Source: Pseudomonadota bacterium (lineage in GTDB: Bacteria; Pseudomonadota; Alphaproteobacteria; Caulobacterales; Caulobacteraceae). Taken from it: 23,891 bases of DNA. The stretch's first letter is position 1, and each line of letters opens with the position of its first letter. The position numbers were made by a program, and so were the translations under genes. The DNA is taken from assembly GCA_023434265.1 (NCBI GenBank), contig JAEYTA010000200.1, positions 1-23,891 of the forward strand, read 5' to 3'. The notes under the pieces were generated by a model. That model made no database searches and was not told the DNA's origin. It worked only from the letters and a program-made list of their open reading frames with translations. Of this stretch, positions 1 to 7,211 are shown piece after piece.

Positions 1-277
1 GACAGGCGCCGGACAGGGCCGGGCGGGGTTCGACGGCCGCGCGTCCCCCATGCGGAATGACACGGTTGGGCCGCCTCAGATCCTGCCGCGCAGGCTCGGC
101 CGAGGGCGCTGTCGAGACCGGGTCGGCGGCGACGGCCGCGCGCCCCGTCCACGACAGGTAGCGAAGGCCGCGCGTGGCGCCAGGCGCGTCCTGGGCCGTC
201 GCCGCGCCGCCGAGCCCGAGCGCGCCCGCGAGGGCGGCGGTGGCGAGGCCGAGGGTCAGGGCGGAAACGCGGCGCAA
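1..277 (-). CDS. Small secreted protein, 5' part (runs off the left edge)
   Basis: I do not recognise a named family. The first 92 residues are in the window. A TTG start is chosen because GGAG lies 6 bases upstream and no other in-frame start gives a sensible N-terminus. The protein opens with MRR and a long Ala/Leu/Gly hydrophobic stretch (about residues 5-26) ending ATAQD, a good Sec signal peptide with cleavage after ATA. The mature part is Ala/Pro/Arg-rich with two ordered-looking patches, GLRYLSWTGR and LRRPNRVIPHGG. It is therefore probably a short periplasmic or surface protein. A CtrA-like box lies about 50 bases upstream. The C-terminus is outside the window. The reading frame and signal peptide are seen directly; the location is inferred. 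Confidence 0.6.
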   Translation of the reverse strand, partial: MRRVSALTLGLATAALAGALGLGGAATAQDAPGATRGLRYLSWTGRAAVAADPVSTAPSAEPARQDLRRPNRVIPHGGRAAVEPRPALSGAC

Positions 278-329
278 CGGGGGCTCCGGACACGAGGTTC
301 TGGATGCCGCGAAGCTAGGGGCGCCGGGC

Positions 330-345
330 TTAACCCCCCGCTAAC
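330..345 (-). promoter_or_regulatory. CtrA-like binding box
   Basis: TTAAC, six bases, then CTAAC: nine of ten positions of the caulobacterial CtrA consensus TTAAC-N6-TTAAC. It lies in the 76-base gap upstream of the secreted-protein gene (start 277) and just after the permease stop (354), so it would act on the secreted protein. The match is seen in the sequence; regulation by CtrA is inferred and depends on the organism being caulobacterial. Confidence 0.4.
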
Positions 346-353
346 GCGCCAGG

Positions 354-1106
354 TCAGGTCAGCAGATCCCGCACGCGGCGCTCCAGCAGGCCGACAATGG
401 CGTTCAGGGCCAGTCCCATGATCATGAGGCAGGCGAGCGCCGCCAGCATGTCGGCGGTGCGGAGGCGGTTGCCGGCCTCGAGCAGACGCCAGGCCAGACC
501 TTGGGAGGCCCCGGAGCCGGAGACGAATTCGGCGACCACTGCGCCGATCACAGCCAGTCCGGCGGCGACGCGAAGTCCTTCGAGTATGAAGGGGAGGGCG
601 GTCGGGAGGCGCAGGCGGACCAGCCGCTGGACGGGGGAGGCGCCGTAGAGGTCGAACAGCCGCTCGAGGTCGGGGTCGGCAGCCTTCAGGCCGGTGAGCA
701 CGCCGGAGAACAGGGGGAAGAAGGCCACGGCGGCGGCCAGGGCGACGACCGCCCGGTCCGGATGGTCCAGTCCGCTCCAGATCATCACCAGCGGGGCGAT
801 GGCCACCACCGGCGTCACCTGCAGGGCGATGGCCAGCGGCCGGACGGCCCGCTCCGCCGGGGAACTCATCGACACGAGCAGGGCGAGGCCGCCGCCGAGG
901 ACGGCGGCGACGCCCAAGGCCTCGAGGGCCATGCGGAAGGTCTGCAGGGCGGAGCCGGCGAGGACCGGGGCGCGGACCACGAGGGTGACGGCGATGGCGC
1001 TCGGGGGCGGCAGGAAATAGGCGGGGACATGCGCCAGGCGGCAGGTCAGCTCCCACGCCGACAGCAGCGACAGGGTCAGCAGAAGGGGCGGCAGAAGGCG
1101 GCTCAC
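354..1106 (-). CDS. ABC transporter permease (SsuC/TauC/ThiX type, BPD_transp_1)
   Basis: Inner-membrane permease of an ABC importer, 250 aa, the usual size for the SsuC/TauC class. The GTG start (VSRLLPP) overlaps the TGA stop of the ATPase gene as GTGA, which indicates translational coupling and decides against longer in-frame starts. About six membrane segments are visible, beginning with LLPPLLLTLSLLSAW near the N-terminus and including a VTPVVAIAPLVMIWSGL stretch. The EAA-type cytoplasmic loop that contacts the ATPase is represented by the stretch LYGASPVQRLVRLRLPTALP. It is the last gene of the binding protein-ATPase-permease operon. The substrate cannot be read from the sequence; the class moves sulfonates, nitrate, taurine or thiamine-pyrimidine precursors. 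Confidence 0.85.
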   Translation of the reverse strand: MSRLLPPLLLTLSLLSAWELTCRLAHVPAYFLPPPSAIAVTLVVRAPVLAGSALQTFRMALEALGVAAVLGGGLALLVSMSSPAERAVRPLAIALQVTPVVAIAPLVMIWSGLDHPDRAVVALAAAVAFFPLFSGVLTGLKAADPDLERLFDLYGASPVQRLVRLRLPTALPFILEGLRVAAGLAVIGAVVAEFVSGSGASQGLAWRLLEAGNRLRTADMLAALACLMIMGLALNAIVGLLERRVRDLLT

Positions 1107-1864
1107 GCGGCGGCACCTGCGGTCGACATGGCGGCGGCCAGAGCTTCGGCCAGCGACTCGACCGCGGCCCGGAAGCCGGGATCGCCCCGCCAGCCGGCGG
1201 GTCGCGGCAGGCCTCCGGGATGGTCGAGCTCCGCCACGACCTGACCTTGGGCCGCGTCGAGCACAACGGAGCGGCCGGCGAGATAGACCGCCTCCTCGAT
1301 GTCGTGGGTGACGAAGACGATGGCGGGGCGTGGGGAACCGTCGGCCCACAGCCGGTGCAGGTCCTCGATCAGCGCGCGACGGGTGACGCTGTCCAGCGCC
1401 GCGAACGGCTCATCGAGCAGCAACAGTTGCGGATCGACGACCAGGGCGCGGGCGAGGGAGACGCGCATGGCCATGCCGCCGGACAACTGGCGCGGCCGGG
1501 CAGTCTGGCGGTCGCCGAGGCCGACCGTAGCGAGGGCGGCGGCGGCGCGGACGCGAGCGTCGGATTTCGCCGCGCCCGCCAGCTCTAGCGGCAGGGCGAC
1601 GTTTGCGAGAGCGCTCGCCCACGGCAACAGGGTCGGCGCCTGGAAGACGCAGGCCACGCGTCCGGGAGCGCCCGGCTGGACGGCGCCCTCCGCAGGCGTT
1701 TCGAGTCCGGCGAGCAGGCGCAGGAGCGTCGACTTTCCGGCGCCCGAGGCGCCGACGAGAGCGACGATCTCGCCGGGAGCGATGCGGAGGTCGACCGGCC
1801 CGATGGGGTGACGGCCGGGGTAGCGGACGACGGCGCTTCGCAGCGCCGCAGCCAGCTCAACCAC
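1103..1864 (-). CDS. ABC transporter ATP-binding protein (SsuB/TauB/ThiZ type)
   Basis: Cytoplasmic ATPase that powers the importer, 253 aa. Walker A is GASGAGKST (residues 38-46), the Q-loop glutamine is Gln75, the signature is LSGGM (127-131), Walker B is LLLLDEP (147-153, catalytic Glu152), and the switch histidine is His187 in VTHD. All catalytic elements are intact. The GTG start lies inside the end of the binding-protein gene (8-base overlap) and the stop overlaps the permease start, so the three genes are one operon. The PWASALANV segment after the Q-loop is typical of the nitrate/sulfonate/taurine ATPases. Function is secure as an importer ATPase; the substrate is unknown. Confidence 0.9.
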   Translation of the reverse strand: MVELAAALRSAVVRYPGRHPIGPVDLRIAPGEIVALVGASGAGKSTLLRLLAGLETPAEGAVQPGAPGRVACVFQAPTLLPWASALANVALPLELAGAAKSDARVRAAAALATVGLGDRQTARPRQLSGGMAMRVSLARALVVDPQLLLLDEPFAALDSVTRRALIEDLHRLWADGSPRPAIVFVTHDIEEAVYLAGRSVVLDAAQGQVVAELDHPGGLPRPAGWRGDPGFRAAVESLAEALAAAMSTAGAAA

Positions 1865-2909
1865 GGCCGCGGCCGGGCAGGTACTGGGTCGTCCAGGCCT
1901 GACGCCAGTCGAGGTTCTCGGGATAGACCCCCGCCGCCGCCGTGACGTCGAAGAAGGCCTTCCAGCGCTCTTCCGTCATGGTTCCGAGGCCATAGAGGGC
2001 GGCGTCGCCGCCGTCGACGAGGCCGTACGACTTGAGCTTGGCGCGGGCCTGGTCGAGGACGTCCTGGGTCATTTCCGGATTGTCGCGACGGATCAGGGCG
2101 TCGGCGGCCTTGCCGTCGCCCTGGATGTAGTCGCGCCAGCCTTCGGCCGAGGCGGCGATGAAGCTGCGCAGGGCGGCGGCGTTGTCGCGGGCGAAGGCGT
2201 TCGGGGCCAGCACCATGGTGGCGTAGGACGGATAGCCCTCGTCGGCCAGCAGGAAGACCCGGGGCTCGAAACCCGCGACCTTCTCGATCGTGTAGGGTTC
2301 GGAGGTCAGATAGCCCTGCTGGACGGCGCGCGGATCGGCGAGGAAGGGCGCCGGGTTGAAGGTGTATTTGCGCACCTGGTCGTCGGTGAAGCCGTACTTC
2401 GCCTTGAGCCAGACCCAGAAGGCGTTGATCGAGGCGTCGGCGAGCAGGAAGGGACGTCCCTGGAGGTCGGCGATCGAGTCCAGCTCGGGATCGGGATGGG
2501 CGATGAGGACTTGGGGGTCCTTCTGGAAGAAGGCCGCCACGGCCTTCACCGGCGCGCCCTCCGCCACGAGGTTCATCGGGATGAAGCTGTTCGATCCCAT
2601 CCCCAGTTCGACGGCGTTGGAGGCCAGCAGCTGGGGCACGTTCACTCCGGGCCCGCCCTGGACGATCTGGACGTTGAGGCCGCGGCGTTCGTAGGCCCCG
2701 GAGGCCAGCGCCTGGTAGAAGCCGCCGTGCTCGGCCTGGGCGCGCCAGTCGGTGGCGAAGCGTAGCCGGATGCGGCCGTCGGCGTCGGGCTCGACTTCCG
2801 AGCCGCCGCAGGCCGACAGCGCCGCCGTGGTGGCGACCGCGCCGGCCCCGGTCAGGACGGCGCGACGATCCGGCGATGACAGACGATTCCCGCGACGATC
2901 CATGCCCAT
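1857..2909 (-). CDS. ABC transporter substrate-binding lipoprotein, NMT1/THI5-like
   Basis: Periplasmic binding protein of the importer, 350 aa. The N-terminus carries Arg pairs (5-6, 15-16), a hydrophobic stretch and a lipobox LSAC with Cys34, so it is probably a lipid-anchored protein. From about residue 48, RLRFATDWRAQAEHGGFYQA and GLNVQIVQGGPGVN are typical of the NMT1/THI5-like fold, which binds thiamine pyrimidine precursors, sulfonates or nitrate. QQGYLTSEPYTIEK is a further family-like block. The start could be Met1 or Met3 (2903); neither has a clear Shine-Dalgarno. It is the first gene of the operon, behind about 640 hairpin-rich bases. No TPP riboswitch motif is visible upstream, so a thiamine link is not supported by the leader. 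Specificity is unresolved. Confidence 0.85.
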   Translation of the reverse strand: MGMDRRGNRLSSPDRRAVLTGAGAVATTAALSACGGSEVEPDADGRIRLRFATDWRAQAEHGGFYQALASGAYERRGLNVQIVQGGPGVNVPQLLASNAVELGMGSNSFIPMNLVAEGAPVKAVAAFFQKDPQVLIAHPDPELDSIADLQGRPFLLADASINAFWVWLKAKYGFTDDQVRKYTFNPAPFLADPRAVQQGYLTSEPYTIEKVAGFEPRVFLLADEGYPSYATMVLAPNAFARDNAAALRSFIAASAEGWRDYIQGDGKAADALIRRDNPEMTQDVLDQARAKLKSYGLVDGGDAALYGLGTMTEERWKAFFDVTAAAGVYPENLDWRQAWTTQYLPGRGRG

Positions 2910-2974
2910 GGTTTACGGTCAGGGCGGCGTATTGGGAAGGGACAGCAACCGGCCATGGCCGGGGCCGGAATTGA

Positions 2975-3022
2975 GCGAGGGGACGAAGAGCCCCGGCGAA
3001 CCGGTTTTCCTCGTCCCCTCGC
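2975..3022. repeat. 12-bp perfect inverted repeat (large hairpin) upstream of importer operon
   Basis: GCGAGGGGACGA (2975-2986) pairs perfectly with TCGTCCCCTCGC (3011-3022). The 24-base loop contains a smaller CCGG-CGAA-CCGG hairpin (2993-3004). In a minus-strand transcript this sits about 65 bases before the binding-protein start codon. Confidence 0.7.
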
Positions 3023-3042
3023 CAAGTCCGGGTTGGACTTGG
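3022..3042. repeat. 8-bp inverted repeat adjoining the large hairpin
   Basis: CCAAGTCC (3022-3029) and GGACTTGG (3035-3042) are perfect inverted copies around a 5-base loop, sharing base 3022 with the larger hairpin. Two such stems back to back suggest a folded RNA leader or a compound protein site. Confidence 0.6.
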
Positions 3043-3070
3043 CCATTGAGGTTCGGACCCTGGCCTCGGC

Positions 3071-3094
3071 GTCAGCGGGGCGAACCCCGATGAC
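3071..3094. repeat. Stem-loop, tetraloop type
   Basis: CGGGG (3076-3080) and CCCCG (3085-3089) enclose a 4-base loop that reads UUCG in a minus-strand transcript. The stem continues past one mismatch with GTCA/TGAC. It is part of the hairpin series upstream of the importer operon. Confidence 0.5.
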
Positions 3095-3134
3095 GGTCGG
3101 CTGTATCCTGTCGCGCTCCTGGTCTCCGGCGTAC

Positions 3135-3153
3135 CGCAGGGTCGAGCCCTGCG
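3135..3153. repeat. 7-bp stem-loop
   Basis: CGCAGGG (3135-3141) and CCCTGCG (3147-3153) are perfect inverted copies with a 5-base loop. A further GCCC-GTC-GGGC stem lies at 3214-3224. Both belong to the hairpin series of this intergenic region. Confidence 0.5.
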
Positions 3154-3534
3154 CCGTCCTTCGATCCCGATCCGGTTCCCTTGGAGACCCTCTCCGGCCG
3201 AAGCCTTCGAAGAGCCCGTCGGGCCTTGATCCTGCCCCCCGCTCGTTAAGGTCCGAAAACCCCCCGTAGCATCGGGTCAGAGAGCCGGGCCGGTTCGCCT
3301 TGAGCCCCGGGTCTCCCCGGTTTTCCGCGCCGCCGTGTCCCTCGGCCCGTTGACGTTCCGACAGAACCGATTATGAGGCAAGCACCCGATTCGATGCGCT
3401 TGTGGACGGATCGGTGGATAGAAATTGCCCGGCGGCTGCAAGAGCTGTGGAGCTTGGCAAGTTTCTTTCGCTGCGGCAGGCACTTGCGATCTGCACACAG
3501 GGCGCGCCTTCGGCCCGAAAATTTGTTGGCTGGA

Positions 3535-3547
3535 GCCCGGATCGGGC
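3535..3547 (-). terminator. Possible weak terminator of the ABC-F gene
   Basis: GCCCG-ATC-CGGGC hairpin (minus-strand reading) 3 bases after the ABC-F stop codon. There is no T-run directly behind it, so intrinsic termination would be weak. Confidence 0.25.
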
Positions 3548-3549
3548 GT

Positions 3550-5361
3550 TCAGCCGGCCAAGGCTTCCCGCTTCGCTTCCAGTTCCAGCCATTCTTCCTC
3601 GGCCGCGGCCAGATCGGTGCGGGCCTTTTCGGCGGCCTTCATGGCGCGTTCGAAGGCGGCCGGGTCGCGGCTGTAGAGATCCGGATCGGCCAGGGTGGCA
3701 TCGTGACGCGCGATGTCGTCAGGCAGACGGGCGAGCAGGCCCTCGAGTTCCTCCAGCCGGCGACCGTCCTTGTAGGAGAGCTTGGCGGCGGGTTTCTTCG
3801 CCGGGGCAGGAGAGCCGCCTCCGCCCTCCTTCGACTTCGGCTTCGGATGGTCCTCTTCAGAGGGAGGAGCGAGGAAGCCGGGGTTCTGGCGCACGAAATC
3901 GGTCCAGCCGCCCGGCGTCTCGACGATGTCGCCGCGGCCGTTGAGGGCGATGGTCGAGGTGGCGAGGCGGTCGACGAAGTCGCGGTCGTGGCTGACCAGG
4001 ATCAGAGTGCCGTCGTAGCCCTCGAGCAGATCCTCGAGCTTGTCGAGGGTGTCCATGTCGAGGTCGTTGGTCGGCTCGTCGAGGACCAGCATGTTGGCTG
4101 GCTTCGCCAGCGCCCGGGCTAGAAGCAGGCGGTTGCGCTCGCCGCCCGAAAGGGTGGAGATCGGCTGGCGCAGCTGGGCCTCCTGGAAGAGGAAGTCCTT
4201 GGCGTAGGCGGCGACGTGCATGGAACGACCGCGCACGAGGATGGAGTCGCCGCCGCCGGGTGTGAGGGCGTCCCACAGGGTCATGTCGGACTTCAGCCCC
4301 TCGCGGGACTGGTCGAGGTAGACCGGCTCGAGGTTGGCGCCGAGGCGGACCGTGCCGGCGTCGGGCGCCAGCTCGCCGAGCAGGATCTTCACCAGGGTCG
4401 TCTTGCCGGCGCCGTTGGGGCCGACGATGCCGAGGCGGTCGCCGCGCATGACGCGGGTGGTGAAGGGCTTGAGGACCGTGCGGTCGCCGAAGGCCTTGGT
4501 CACGCCCTTGAGTTCGGCGACCAGCTTTCCGGTGGCGGCGCCGGAGTCGACCGCGAGGGTGAGCTCGCGGGTCTGGTCCCGGACCCGCTCGGCGCGTTCG
4601 GCGCGCATGGATTCCAGGCGAACGGCGCGACCCTCGTTGCGGGTGCGGCGAGCGGTGATGGAGCTGTAGAAGGTCTCGGTCTCGCGCTCGATCGCCTTGC
4701 TGAGCCGACGCAGGGACTCGGCCTCCTCCTCCAGCACCTTGGCGGACCAGCCGTCGAAGGCATCGAACCCTTTGTCGAGGGTGCGGACGCGGCGGCTTTC
4801 CAGCCAGTGCACCGACTGGGTGACGCGGTTCAGGAAGGCGCGATCGTGACTGACCACCAGCACGGCGAAGCGGGCGGAGAGCAGTTCCTCCTCAAGCCGC
4901 TCGATGGCGAGGATGTCGAGGTGGTTGGTCGGCTCGTCGAGAAGGAGCAGGTCGGGCTCTTCGGCGAAGGCCTTGGCGAGAGCCGCCCGGCGGATTTCAC
5001 CGCCGGACAGGTTCACCGCCGGCTTGGCCGGGTCGAGGCCGAAGGTGGTCAGCCACGCTTCGGCGGTCCAGCGTTCGGCCTCGCCCGAGGCGGCGTAGTC
5101 GAGCAGGGTGGCGCCGGTGATCACCGGCTCCTGCGGCACCCAGGCGAAGCGCGTGCCGGCCTGGACCGAACGCTCGCCGGCGTCGGGCTCGACCAGGCCC
5201 ATGACCAGCTTCATCAAGGTGGACTTGCCGGCCCCGTTGCGGCCGACGAGCGCGGCCCGGGTGCGCGGCTCGATGGCCATGTCGACGCCCTCGAACAGGG
5301 GGCGGGGTCCGTCCTGCAGGCGGATGTCCTTGAGGGCGACGAGAGGCGGGCGCGCGGCCAT
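3550..5361 (-). CDS. uup: ABC-F family ATPase, Uup type
   Basis: Cytoplasmic ribosome-associated ATPase without membrane domains, 603 aa, the usual Uup length. Two ABC cassettes are visible. In the first, Walker A is GRNGAGKST (about 40-48), with signature LSGGE and Walker B LLLLDEPTNHLD. In the second, Walker A is GPNGAGKTT (about 311), with LSGGERNRLLLARAL and LVLDEPTNDLD. The linker between them (AIERETETFYSSITARRTRN) is charged and helical, as in the interdomain arm that reaches the ribosomal P-site. The C-terminus, after a Lys/Pro/Gly-rich tether, is a coiled coil ending LELEAKREALAG, the Uup C-terminal domain, which distinguishes it from EttA. The ATG (MAARPPLVALKDI) is chosen because cassette homology begins right after it; the frame stays open upstream only as antisense of the neighbour. 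Confidence 0.9.
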   Translation of the reverse strand: MAARPPLVALKDIRLQDGPRPLFEGVDMAIEPRTRAALVGRNGAGKSTLMKLVMGLVEPDAGERSVQAGTRFAWVPQEPVITGATLLDYAASGEAERWTAEAWLTTFGLDPAKPAVNLSGGEIRRAALAKAFAEEPDLLLLDEPTNHLDILAIERLEEELLSARFAVLVVSHDRAFLNRVTQSVHWLESRRVRTLDKGFDAFDGWSAKVLEEEAESLRRLSKAIERETETFYSSITARRTRNEGRAVRLESMRAERAERVRDQTRELTLAVDSGAATGKLVAELKGVTKAFGDRTVLKPFTTRVMRGDRLGIVGPNGAGKTTLVKILLGELAPDAGTVRLGANLEPVYLDQSREGLKSDMTLWDALTPGGGDSILVRGRSMHVAAYAKDFLFQEAQLRQPISTLSGGERNRLLLARALAKPANMLVLDEPTNDLDMDTLDKLEDLLEGYDGTLILVSHDRDFVDRLATSTIALNGRGDIVETPGGWTDFVRQNPGFLAPPSEEDHPKPKSKEGGGGSPAPAKKPAAKLSYKDGRRLEELEGLLARLPDDIARHDATLADPDLYSRDPAAFERAMKAAEKARTDLAAAEEEWLELEAKREALAG

Positions 5362-5397
5362 GGTGCTTTCGGGCGGGAGGAGGCGTATGGGGAGCGC

Positions 5398-5886
5398 GTG
5401 GATGTAGAGCGTACCGACCCGGCCTCCAAGCCCTTCTGGGAAACCAGACGGCTGGACCAGATGACCCGCGAACAGTGGGAGAGCCTGTGCGACGGGTGCG
5501 GTCTGTGCTGCCTGGTGCGGTTCGAGGACGAGGACACCGGCGAGGTGATCCCGACGCGGGTGCACTGCAAGCTGTTCGATCCCGAGCGTTGCGCCTGCTC
5601 GGACTACGCCAACCGCCGCGAGCACGTGCCGGACTGCATCAAGCTGACGCCTTGGAACGTCGAGGCGCTGGAGTGGATGCCCAGGTCCTGCGCCTACCGA
5701 CGCATCCACGAGGGGCGGCCGCTGGCCAGCTGGCATCCCCTCGTCTCGGGCGATCCGGAGACGGTGCATTCAGCCGGGGTGTCGGTCCGGGGTCAGACCG
5801 TGTCGGAGCTGGCCTTGCGGGAGCCGGAGGACGCGCTCGACTTCGAGGCCCCGGAATGGACGGCCGAACGCGGCATGGAAGATTAA
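5398..5886 (+). CDS. YcgN/UPF0260 family Cys-cluster protein
   Basis: 162 aa protein of the YcgN (UPF0260) family, also called zinc/iron-chelating domain proteins. The function is unknown. The diagnostic N-terminal block KPFWETRRLDQMTREQWESL is followed by CDGCGLCC (four Cys), then HCKLFD, CACSDYANR, PDCIKLTPWN and CAYRRIHEG. These cysteines are the presumed metal ligands and all are present. The start is set at GTG 5398 (GGAG three bases upstream) because the PFW motif precedes the first in-frame ATG (5461), which would delete it. The divergent ABC-F gene begins only 36 bases away, so the two 5' regions overlap. The GTA cluster begins 166 bases downstream on the same strand. Confidence 0.85.
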   Translation: MDVERTDPASKPFWETRRLDQMTREQWESLCDGCGLCCLVRFEDEDTGEVIPTRVHCKLFDPERCACSDYANRREHVPDCIKLTPWNVEALEWMPRSCAYRRIHEGRPLASWHPLVSGDPETVHSAGVSVRGQTVSELALREPEDALDFEAPEWTAERGMED

Positions 5887-5911
5887 CTCCCCGCCCCGCT
5901 TGGAAGAAAAA

Positions 5912-5958
5912 CTGTCCAGAAGACAGGCGCTTGTAAAAAGCTATCTGAAAATGTCCAG
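5912..5958 (+). promoter_or_regulatory. Candidate GTA promoter region with paired TGTCCAG repeats
   Basis: The 166-base gap before the portal gene is the only sizeable AT-richer stretch nearby. TGTCCAG occurs at 5913-5919 and again at 5952-5958; the first lies in the dyad CTGTC-CAGAA-GACAG (5912-5926), the second next to GTCC...GGAC. A GCTATCT (5940-5946) between them resembles the caulobacterial sigma-73 -10 element, though no matching -35 is evident. In Caulobacter, GTA transcription depends on the dedicated activators GafY and GafZ; linking these repeats to them is speculation. Confidence 0.3.
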
Positions 5959-6052
5959 CACAGGACGCTGGTCCCGCATACTCCTGACATGACCCCGAGA
6001 AGGGTCCGGCGGCGCTGAACGGGCCCGCCCCGACGCGACAGGGAGACAATCG

Positions 6053-7210
6053 ATGGTGGACTGGCGACGGCCCTTCGGCCGGCGGCGCATCGCCGCGCCC
6101 GAGATCAAGGACAGTCGCACCGGTCCGTTGATCGCCTACACCGCCATGGGGCGGCCGCGCTGGACCCCGCGGGACTACGCCAGCCTTGCGAGCGAGGGTT
6201 TCGGCAAGAACCCGGTGGCCTATCGCTGCGTGCGCATGATCGCCGAGGCGGCCGCCGCCACGCCGTTGACGGTGTTCGCCGGCGGGACGCGGGCGGACGA
6301 CCACCCGCTGGCCCGGCTGCTGGCGCGCCCGAACCCGGAGCAGGCGGGGGCGGAATTCCTGGAAGGCCTCTACGGGTCGCTGCAAACGGCCGGAAACGCC
6401 TACGTCGAGGCGACCGGGGAGGACTCGCCGGAGGAGATGTGGTCGCTGCGGCCGGACCGGATGAAGGTGATCCCGGGGCGCGGCGGCTGGCCGGAGGGCT
6501 ACGAGTATTCGGTGGAAAGCCGGTCGGTGCGGATCGGGCGGGCGGCCGACGGCTGGCTGCCCGTGCTGCACCTGAAGCTGTTCCATCCGACCGACGACCA
6601 CTACGGCTTCTCGCCGCTGGAGGCGGCGGCCTTCGCCATCGATGTGCACAACGCGTCGGGCGCCTGGAACAAGGCGCTGCTGGACAATTCGGCGCGGCCG
6701 AGCGGAGCGCTGGTCTATGGCGCGCGCGACGGCGAGGCCCTGACCGAGGCGCAGTTCGAGGCGCTGAAGGGTCAGATCGACGAGGCGCACGCGGGAGCGC
6801 GCAACGCCGGGAGGCCGCTGATCCTCGAGGGCGGACTCGACTGGAAGCCCATGAGCTGGACGCCGGCGGACATGGACTTCATCGCCGGCAAGCATGCGGC
6901 GGCGCGCGAGATCGCCCTGGCCTTCGGCGTGCCGCCGCAACTGCTGGGCATCCCGGGGGACGCCACCTACGCCAACTATCGCGAGGCCAACGTCGCCTTC
7001 TGGCGGGGCACGGTGGCGCCGCTGGTCCGGAAGACGGCAGCCGCGCTGACCGGATGGCTGGGCGGCCGGTTCGCTGACGTGCGGGTCGAGGCCGATCTGG
7101 ACGCCATGCCGGCGCTGCAGCCCGAGCGCGAGGCGTTGTGGGCGCGACTGAACGCGGCCTCCTTCCTGACCGACGACGAACGGCGGCGGATGGCGGGGGT
7201 GGAGGGCTGA
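6053..7210 (+). CDS. GTA portal protein (gp3; HK97-type portal)
   Basis: Portal, 385 aa, the typical length. It forms the dodecameric ring at the head vertex through which DNA is packaged and released, and is the docking point for terminase. Family blocks seen: NPVAYRCVRMIAEAAAATPL (about 56-75), LLARPNPEQAGAEFLEGLYG, GNAYVE, HLKLFHPTDDHYGFSPLEAA, NSARPSGALVYG, and the C-terminal GVPPQLLGIPGDATYANYRE. ATG is preceded by GGGAGA. It is the first gene of the GTA cluster; the usual terminase gene is not upstream, where a YcgN-family gene lies instead. It ends one base before the next start. The call is secure from sequence and synteny. Confidence 0.93.
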   Translation: MVDWRRPFGRRRIAAPEIKDSRTGPLIAYTAMGRPRWTPRDYASLASEGFGKNPVAYRCVRMIAEAAAATPLTVFAGGTRADDHPLARLLARPNPEQAGAEFLEGLYGSLQTAGNAYVEATGEDSPEEMWSLRPDRMKVIPGRGGWPEGYEYSVESRSVRIGRAADGWLPVLHLKLFHPTDDHYGFSPLEAAAFAIDVHNASGAWNKALLDNSARPSGALVYGARDGEALTEAQFEALKGQIDEAHAGARNAGRPLILEGGLDWKPMSWTPADMDFIAGKHAAAREIALAFGVPPQLLGIPGDATYANYREANVAFWRGTVAPLVRKTAAALTGWLGGRFADVRVEADLDAMPALQPEREALWARLNAASFLTDDERRRMAGVEG

Positions 7211-7211
7211 G

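Larger units (their letters stand above)
2910..3549. other. Long intergenic region rich in inverted repeats, no convincing gene
   Basis: About 640 bases between the binding-protein start and the end of the ABC-F gene. Short open frames exist but none has a plausible start, composition or recognisable product. The region holds at least five clean stem-loops between 2975 and 3224 (listed separately where long). A TTGACG at 3350-3355 followed 15 bases later by TTATGA at 3371-3376 could be a plus-strand promoter with suboptimal spacing. CCGGTTTTCC occurs twice (3001-3010 and 3317-3326). I see no rnpB, tmRNA, 4.5S RNA or tRNA signature. It may contain a structured 5' leader of the importer operon and/or a small RNA. 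Confidence 0.5.

Noticed and set aside
2910..3150. TPP riboswitch upstream of the binding-protein gene
   Set aside because: The conserved CUGAGA and CUGAUC motifs are absent on both strands, so the thi-box is not supported despite the THI5-like protein.
3371..3550. 6S RNA or another known small RNA after the TTGACG...TTATGA element
   Set aside because: I could not fold the stretch into the long hairpin with central bubble expected of 6S RNA, nor find signatures of RNase P RNA, tmRNA or SRP RNA.
3277..3592. Small open frames in the intergenic region as genes
   Set aside because: No Shine-Dalgarno, unstable composition and overlapping alternatives in several frames; none gives a recognisable product.
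4216..5397. Plus-strand extension of the YcgN frame across the ABC-F gene
   Set aside because: It is antisense to well-conserved ABC cassettes and its Gly/Val/Glu-rich product has no homology-like blocks; only the part from 5398 matches a family.
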